A stretch of 20,941 nucleotides of DNA from contig QFQD01000061.1 of the NCBI GenBank assembly GCA_003241485.1, forward strand, positions 1-20,941, written 5' to 3'. Source of the DNA: Ancylobacter novellus (GTDB lineage Bacteria > Pseudomonadota > Alphaproteobacteria > Rhizobiales > Xanthobacteraceae). The notes beneath the pieces are model-generated. The model did not search any database. It saw nothing but the letters and a program-made list of their open reading frames with translations, and was not told the DNA's origin. This document shows positions 14,834 through 20,941 of this stretch, in pieces. How positions within the stretch are numbered: position 1 is the first letter of the stretch; each line of letters starts with the position of its first letter. The position numbers and the translations under genes are program-made.

Positions 14834-16354
14834 ATGAGGGAACGCCTGATCGGCATTGATGCCGGCGGGACGATGACGAAGGCCGCCCTGTTCGATCTGG
14901 ACGGCCGTGAACTCGCCTGCGAACGCCGCCCCAACCAGATGCTGTTTCCGGCTCCCGGTCATACCGAGCGCGATCCCGAGCGCATGTGGCAGGCGGCCTG
15001 CGAATCCATCGCCTCGGTGCTGGAAACCACCGGCACCTCGCCCGACGATGTGCTCGGCGTGTCGTGCTCCGGCTATGGCAGCGGCATCTATCTGACCGAC
15101 CGCAACGGCGACCCCGTGCGGCCGGGCGTCGTCTCAACCGACAGCCGCGCCGCCGAGATGGTCGCGGAATGGGAGGGCAACGGGCGAGCCGGCGTCACCG
15201 CCCGGCGCATCCAGCAGCGTGTCTGGCCCGGCCAGGCCATCGCCCTCATGGCATGGTTCTCCCGACACGAGCCGGAGACGGTGGCGCGCACCGAACGTGT
15301 GCTGTTCTGCAAGGATTTCCTGCGCGGCCGGCTGTGCGGCGACTTCTCCACCGACCCCACCGATGCCGGCATCGCCGGTGCGATGGATGTGGAGAGCGGC
15401 CGCTATGCGCGCGAGGTGTTTCGCGACCTTGGCATTGGCAGCTGGCTCGACGTCATGCCGGAAATCGGTCCCTCGGCCGAGGTCGTCGGCCGGGTGACCC
15501 CGGCGGCGGCGCGGCAGACCGGCCTCAAGGAAGGCACGCCCGTCATACGCGGGGTGGCCGATGTCGCCGCGGCGGCGCTCGCCTCGGGGGTGGTGAATGC
15601 CGACCGTCTGTCCATGATCGCCGGCACCTTCAGCATCAATTCGACCCTGCACGCGACGCCCCGCCTCTCCGTGCCGCCCTTCCTGCAGATGCCCTATCCC
15701 ATTGCCGGGCAGGTTCTCGCCACCGAGGGGGCCGCCACCTCGGCGTCCAATTTCGAATGGTTCTGCCGCGAGATCCTTGATGCGGAGGCGGCGCGCGCGC
15801 TCTCCAACGGCGCCTCGGTCTATGACGTGTGCAACGACTATGTGCGCGACGCGCTCGATCGCCCGAACGACATCCTGTTCCTGCCCTATCTCTTCGGCGG
15901 GCCGGGCGGGGCGCCGGCAGGGCTGCTCGGCCTCAAGCGCTCCGACAAGCTGGGCGACGTGCTGCGCGGCATTTTCGAGGGCATCGCCTATGCCCATCGC
16001 GTGGATATCGAGCGCCTGCTCTCGGGCTATGACGCGGCCACGCCGACGACGATCCGTCTCGCCGGCGGCGCGTCGCGCAGCGCGATCTGGGCGCAGATCT
16101 TCGCCGATGTGCTCGGCCTCCCGGTCGAGGTCACCGACGGCACGGAACTCGGGGCGCGCGGCGTCGCCATCGCCTCCGCGGTGGCGATCGGTGCCTACCC
16201 GGATTTCGAGACCGCCATCGAGCGCATGGTGCGGGTCCGCGAGCGCTGGGAGCCCTCGGCCGGCCAGCACGCGGCCCATGACCGCAAATATGCACGGTTC
16301 CTCGGCCTGACCCGCGCGCTGGCGCGGGACTGGCCGCCGCCCGACCGCGGTTGA
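14834..16354 (+). CDS. FGGY-family carbohydrate kinase (LyxK/EryA-like rather than GlpK)
   Basis: 506 aa, normal for FGGY kinases, which phosphorylate sugars or polyols with ATP. The N-terminal phosphate loop is IGIDAGGTMTKAALFDLDGRE (6-26). Further features are AERDPERMW-like GHTERDPERMWQAA (42-55), SCSGYGSGIYLTDRNG (77-92) and CKDFLRGRLCGDFSTDPTD (159-177). The probable catalytic base is Asp243 in RGVADVAAAALASG. AATSASNFEWF (300-310) and the adenosine-binding LAGGASRSAIWAQIFADVLG (409-428) follow. GlpK's usual GTTSSR is absent; the overall pattern reminds me of L-xylulose kinase LyxK and erythritol kinase EryA. It is the first gene of the operon with the glycerol-type transporter and faces glpD, so it should phosphorylate the imported substrate. 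Start 14834 has GGAGG 5 bases upstream. Confidence 0.92.
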   Translation: MRERLIGIDAGGTMTKAALFDLDGRELACERRPNQMLFPAPGHTERDPERMWQAACESIASVLETTGTSPDDVLGVSCSGYGSGIYLTDRNGDPVRPGVVSTDSRAAEMVAEWEGNGRAGVTARRIQQRVWPGQAIALMAWFSRHEPETVARTERVLFCKDFLRGRLCGDFSTDPTDAGIAGAMDVESGRYAREVFRDLGIGSWLDVMPEIGPSAEVVGRVTPAAARQTGLKEGTPVIRGVADVAAAALASGVVNADRLSMIAGTFSINSTLHATPRLSVPPFLQMPYPIAGQVLATEGAATSASNFEWFCREILDAEAARALSNGASVYDVCNDYVRDALDRPNDILFLPYLFGGPGGAPAGLLGLKRSDKLGDVLRGIFEGIAYAHRVDIERLLSGYDAATPTTIRLAGGASRSAIWAQIFADVLGLPVEVTDGTELGARGVAIASAVAIGAYPDFETAIERMVRVRERWEPSAGQHAAHDRKYARFLGLTRALARDWPPPDRG

Positions 16355-16355
16355 A

Positions 16356-16397
16356 CCTGCCGCGGCAGGCTTTGTGCCGCGCACGCAGGCGTGCGCG
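16356..16397 (+). other. Two strong intercistronic hairpins between the kinase and transporter genes
   Basis: CCTGCCGCGGCAGG (16356-16369) is a perfect palindrome starting one base after the kinase stop codon. A 9-base inverted repeat follows at 16378-16397, with arms CGCGCACGC and GCGTGCGCG around an AG centre. The two fill the first third of the 112-bp gap before the next gene. No T-run follows, so they look more like RNA-processing, stability or attenuation elements than an intrinsic terminator. No separate promoter for the transporter genes is evident in the rest of the gap. Confidence 0.45.
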
Positions 16398-16466
16398 AAC
16401 GACCCGTCACGTCCGTACGGTGCGGCCCATGCCGGCCTTGAGACACGTTCCCGCAATGAGGCGCAG

Positions 16467-17573
16467 ATGTCGTTGTCGCTCCAGGATCTTTCACTGACGG
16501 TCGGCGTGCAGGATCACCTGCGCGGGATCGACCTGACCTTCGACCGGGGCTCGGTCAACGTACTGCTGGGGCCCACGCGCTCGGGCAAAACCTCGCTGAT
16601 GCGGGTGATGGCCGGGCTCGACCCGCCCACATCCGGCCGCCTGATCGCCGACGGACAGGATGTCACCGGCGTGCCGGTGAAGAAGCGCAGCGTCGCCATG
16701 GTCTACCAGCAGTTCATCAATTACCCCGCCCTCACCGTCTATGAGAACATCGCCTCGCCGCTGCGGGTGCGGGGCGTGCCGAAGGCGGAGGTCGACCGGC
16801 GCGTGCGCGCCGCCGCCGCCTTGCTGAAGCTCGACAAGCAGCTGGAGAAGACGCCGCTCAAGCTCTCCGGCGGCCAGCAGCAGCGCTGCGCGATCGCCCG
16901 CGCCGTGGTGCGCCGGGCTGATCTCGTGCTGCTGGACGAGCCGCTGGCCAATCTCGACTACAAGCTGCGCGAGGAATTGCGGGAGGAGCTGCCGCGCATC
17001 TTCGCCGAGACCAACGCCATCTTCGTCTACGCCACCACCGAACCCACCGAGGCTCTCATGCTCGGCGGTAACACGGCCTGCCTGTCGCAGGGCCGGCTGT
17101 TGCAGTTCGGCCCGGCGGCGCAGGTCTACCGTCGCCCGAACACCCTCGACGCCGCTCAGACCTTCTCCGACCCGCCGATGAATGTCGCCGAAATCGTCAA
17201 GCGCGGCGGCCAGCTTGTCCTCCCGTGGGGAGCGCCCGTTGCGGCCGAGGGCGCGCTCGCCGCCCTTCGCGACGGACGCTACCAGCTCGGCGTGCGGGCG
17301 CACCATCTGCGGCTGGCTCCCACGGCGGGAAGCGTCTCCATTGCCGGAACCGTCGACGTCACCGAGATCACGGGGTCCGAAAGCTACATCCACATTCACG
17401 CCGGCGCGCTGCGCTGGGTGGCGCTGGTGGGCGGCGTGCATGAGCTTGAGCCCGGATCGCCCATCGCCCTCCATATCGATCCGGCCCAGCTCTTCGTCTT
17501 CGACACTGAGGGACATGTGGTCGTCACGCCCGAGGGCGCGGCAGAGGGCGCCTTGCCGCGCGTGGGAGGCTGA
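16467..17573 (+). CDS. glpS: Glycerol-type ABC transporter ATP-binding protein GlpS
   Basis: 368 aa, of the MalK-like carbohydrate importer ATPases: an ATPase domain (about 1-235) plus a C-terminal OB-fold/TOBE part. Walker A is GPTRSGKT (35-42), the Q-loop is VYQQF (79-83), the signature is LSGGQQQR (133-140) and Walker B is LLDEP (155-159). Where other importers have the catalytic H-loop (YVTHDQ), this has YATTEPTEA (188-196), with Thr191 replacing His. I remember the same YATTEP segment as a hallmark of GlpS in the rhizobial glycerol system. It pairs with the GlpT-type ATPase encoded next; the intergenic gap is one base. Start 16467 has a GAGG ribosome site, and the in-frame upstream ATG at 16374 adds a stretch that does not look like the family. 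Confidence 0.92.
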   Translation: MSLSLQDLSLTVGVQDHLRGIDLTFDRGSVNVLLGPTRSGKTSLMRVMAGLDPPTSGRLIADGQDVTGVPVKKRSVAMVYQQFINYPALTVYENIASPLRVRGVPKAEVDRRVRAAAALLKLDKQLEKTPLKLSGGQQQRCAIARAVVRRADLVLLDEPLANLDYKLREELREELPRIFAETNAIFVYATTEPTEALMLGGNTACLSQGRLLQFGPAAQVYRRPNTLDAAQTFSDPPMNVAEIVKRGGQLVLPWGAPVAAEGALAALRDGRYQLGVRAHHLRLAPTAGSVSIAGTVDVTEITGSESYIHIHAGALRWVALVGGVHELEPGSPIALHIDPAQLFVFDTEGHVVVTPEGAAEGALPRVGG

Positions 17574-17574
17574 C

Positions 17575-18647
17575 ATGGCACAGATCGAACTCGTCGACCT
17601 CGCCCACGCCTACTGGACGCATGCGCAGCCGGCGGACTACGCGCTGAAGCCGATGACCACCACCTGGCGGCAGGGCGGTGCCTATGCGCTGCTCGGGCCG
17701 TCGGGCTGCGGCAAGACCACGCTGCTCAACATCATCTCCGGCCTCGTGACGCCCTCGCACGGCAAGGTGCTGTTCGACGGCATCGACGTCACCACCCTTC
17801 CCACCGAGCGCCGCAACATCGCGCAGGTGTTCCAGTTTCCCGTGGTCTACGACACCATGACGGTGTTCGAGAACCTCGCTTTTCCCCTGCGCAATCGCGG
17901 CCTCGACCGTCGCGCCGTGGAGGCACGGGTCCGCGAGATCGCCGGGCTGCTGGATCTGACGGCGGACCTCGACCGGCGCGCCCGAGGGCTGGGCGCGGAC
18001 GCCAAGCAGAAGATCTCGCTCGGGCGCGGCCTCGTGCGGCCGGATGTGGCGGCGGTCCTGTTCGACGAGCCGCTGACCGTCATCGACCCCGCGCTGAAAT
18101 GGGAGCTGCGCTCCAAGCTGAAAGCGCTGCATCGCGCGCTCGACGTCACCATGATCTATGTGACGCACGACCAGACAGAAGCGCTCACTTTCGCCGATAC
18201 GGTGGTGGTGATGCATGATGGCGGCATCGTGCAGGCCGGCCGGCCGGACGAACTCTACGACCGCCCCGCCCATACCTTCGTCGGCCATTTCATTGGCTCG
18301 CCGGGCATGAATTTCCTGCCGGCGCAGGTGGAGGGAAGGCACGCGCGGATCGGCGGCATCACAGTGCCGCTGGCGCGCGATTACCCCTCGCTGCGCGGGG
18401 CGGCGAAGGTCGAGATCGGCATCCGGCCCGATCACCTCAAGCTGACGAGGGCAGGGGGGTATCCCGCCCGGCTGGAGCGTGTCGAGGATCTCGGCCGCGT
18501 GCGCTATGCGCGCGTCACTTTCGAGGGACACCGGCTGGCTGCCCTCGTGCCCGAGGGCGAGCCGCCGCCGAGCGGACCGGATGTCGGCCTCGCCATCGAT
18601 CCCGCGCGCATCCACGTCTATGCCGACAATCTGCTGGTGGGCGAACC

Positions 18648-18651
<4 letters not shown>
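17575..18651 (+). CDS. glpT: Glycerol-type ABC transporter ATP-binding protein GlpT
   Basis: 358 aa. This is the second ATPase of the rhizobial-style glycerol importer and is unrelated to the E. coli glycerol-3-phosphate antiporter of the same name. Walker A is GPSGCGKTT (41-49), the Q-loop is VFQFP (85-89), Walker B is LFDEP (162-166) and the H-loop is YVTHDQTEAL (195-204) with His198 intact. The signature motif is degenerate: instead of LSGGQ the segment reads GLGADAKQKISLGRGLVR (138-155). A C-terminal TOBE-like domain follows (about 240-358). The start is one base after the glpS stop, and its stop overlaps the next ATG by 4 bp. It probably works only as a heterodimer with GlpS, whose defects are complementary. 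Confidence 0.92.
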
Positions 18652-20338
<1,687 letters not shown>

Positions 20339-20348
20339 GGAGGCCGCC

Positions 20349-20654
20349 ATGCAAGGGTTTCTCGACCATCTCGCGGAGAGCACGGCCTGGATGGCCTGGA
20401 CCTGGCAGACCGGCCTGTTCTTCGTCGCGCTCGCCATGACGCTGACGGTGATGACCTGGCTCGCTGCGGCGCGGCCCGAGGCGCCGCGCGTCGGGGTGCT
20501 GTATTTCCCGACGACGCGCGGCGACCGGCTGTTCCTGTCGCTTCTGGGCGCGGCCTTCATCCACATCGGCTGGATCGCGCTCGCCGGGGGCGACCTCGTC
20601 TGGGCCTCGGGTCTCTCGGTGATCTGGGCCATGGCGGTGTTCCGCTGGGTGTGA
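20349..20654 (+). CDS. glpU: Small integral membrane protein GlpU (DUF2160 family)
   Basis: 101 aa with about three membrane segments: roughly TGLFFVALAMTLTVMTWLAA (21-40), LFLSLLGAAFIHIGWIALA (61-79) and VWASGLSVIWAMAVFRW (83-100). Its position between the permease and binding-protein genes, its size and its Trp-rich N-terminus (WMAWTWQTG) match the DUF2160 protein called GlpU in rhizobial glycerol transport operons. Its role in transport is unknown; an accessory subunit of the permease complex is plausible. The gene starts 10 bp after glpQ with a strong GAGGAGG ribosome site. Confidence 0.9.
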   Translation: MQGFLDHLAESTAWMAWTWQTGLFFVALAMTLTVMTWLAAARPEAPRVGVLYFPTTRGDRLFLSLLGAAFIHIGWIALAGGDLVWASGLSVIWAMAVFRWV

Positions 20655-20680
20655 GAGCCGCGGCCCGAGCCTTTTCCCAA

Positions 20681-20709
20681 GGACTGGCGGATGCGCTGGA
20701 CGCCAGTTC
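20681..20709 (+). other. Intercistronic hairpin before the binding-protein gene
   Basis: ACTGGCG (20683-20689) pairs with CGCCAGT (20701-20707) and the stem extends by one G-U and one G-C pair to 9 bp (20681-20709), with an 11-base loop. It lies in the 98-bp gap between glpU and glpV. Hairpins ahead of binding-protein genes often raise their expression relative to the membrane components by stabilising the 3' part of the message; whether that happens here is inferred. Confidence 0.4.
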
Positions 20710-20752
20710 CCCGACAACAGCGGCGCGCCCTCTGGACCCCAAGGAAACGACC

Positions 20753-20941
20753 ATGCAGAGAAGTTCACGCGTCTCGATGGCGGCGCTCGCCATCGCCCTC
20801 GCCGTGCCGCTCATCGCTCCATCCGCCCGCGCGGATGAAGCTGCGGCGAAGAAGTGGTTGGACAGCGGCGAGTTTCAGCCGTCGACGCTGTCGAAGGAGG
20901 AGCAGCTGAAGGAACTTGAATGGTTCATCAAGGCTGCGGAA
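20753..20941 (+). CDS. glpV: Glycerol/carbohydrate ABC transporter periplasmic binding protein GlpV (N-terminal 63 codons, truncated by window edge)
   Basis: Starts MQRSSRVSMAALAIALAVPL, a Sec signal peptide with a probable cut after Ala27 in PSARA-DEAAAKK. The mature N-terminus KKWLDSGEFQPSTLSKEEQ (34-52), followed by LKELEWFIKAAE, is as I remember the substrate-binding proteins of the rhizobial glycerol transporter. The usual length is about 570 aa, so most of the gene lies beyond the window. AAGGA lies about 8 bases before the ATG. It completes the S-T-P-Q-U-V order and would bind the polyol in the periplasm. Confidence 0.88.
   Translation, partial: MQRSSRVSMAALAIALAVPLIAPSARADEAAAKKWLDSGEFQPSTLSKEEQLKELEWFIKAAE

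Noticed and set aside
16356..16397. Reading the kinase-glpS hairpins as an intrinsic terminator
   Set aside because: Neither stem is followed by a T-run, and the transporter genes downstream lack a visible promoter of their own.
15134..16456. Open minus-strand frames opposite the kinase gene, with similar long ones at 17524-18615 and 19493-20680
   Set aside because: All are antisense to genes with clear motifs and have the Arg/Gly/His/Asp-rich composition typical of shadow frames.

Overview
The window is 20.9 kb of gene-dense, very GC-rich DNA with no mobile elements, RNA genes or CRISPR arrays that I can see. GC content, codon style, and the combination of a SorC-type regulator, GntR regulators and a glpSTPQUV-type transporter point to an alphaproteobacterium, most likely of the Hyphomicrobiales (Rhizobiales). 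I cannot name a genus from the sequence alone. Everything recognisable concerns uptake and catabolism of sugar acids or polyols, and four transcription units are suggested.

(1) Positions 8029 down to 1, minus strand: a tightly packed operon. It encodes a ribose-type periplasmic binding protein, a double-domain ATPase, two RbsC-type permeases, a cyclase-family metal hydrolase, mannonate dehydratase (UxuA), a fructuronate reductase/mannitol dehydrogenase-family enzyme (UxuB), and the first 57 codons of a RspB/LgoD-like zinc dehydrogenase cut by the window edge. UxuB and UxuA with such a dehydrogenase fit oxidation of an aldonate (for example L-gulonate) to fructuronate, reduction to mannonate and dehydration to 2-keto-3-deoxygluconate. 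A divergent FCD-type GntR repressor gene (8201-8980) is next door. Between them a minus-strand promoter carries a perfect 12-bp palindrome in its -35/-10 spacer, plus a partial copy exactly 20 bp away.

(2) Positions 9053-10825, minus strand: an orphan thiamine-diphosphate enzyme of the acetolactate synthase superfamily, divergent from a SorC-family sugar-binding regulator (11042-12055). The shared 216-bp spacer contains a minus-strand promoter and inverted and direct repeats.

(3) Positions 14554 down to 12042, minus strand: a GlpD-type FAD-dependent sn-glycerol-3-phosphate dehydrogenase, translationally coupled to a GntR/HutC (UTRA) regulator. The regulator gene overlaps the SorC gene tail-to-tail by 14 bp.

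(4) Positions 14834 to 20941 and beyond, plus strand: an FGGY carbohydrate kinase, then two ATPases, two permeases, a small membrane protein and the start of a binding protein. The order matches the rhizobial glycerol transporter glpSTPQUV. The kinase lacks the usual GlpK hallmark and looks more like LyxK/EryA-type kinases, so the substrate may be a polyol other than glycerol. The 279-bp divergent region between units 3 and 4 holds two different palindromes, a good plus-strand promoter and two leader hairpins.

The most interesting points are the operator/promoter architecture at 8107-8146, the complementary degeneracy of the two transporter ATPases, the non-GlpK kinase paired with GlpD and a glycerol-type importer, and the unassigned thiamine-diphosphate enzyme with its own regulator. 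All functional statements are from reading motifs and remembered family features; no database search was run.
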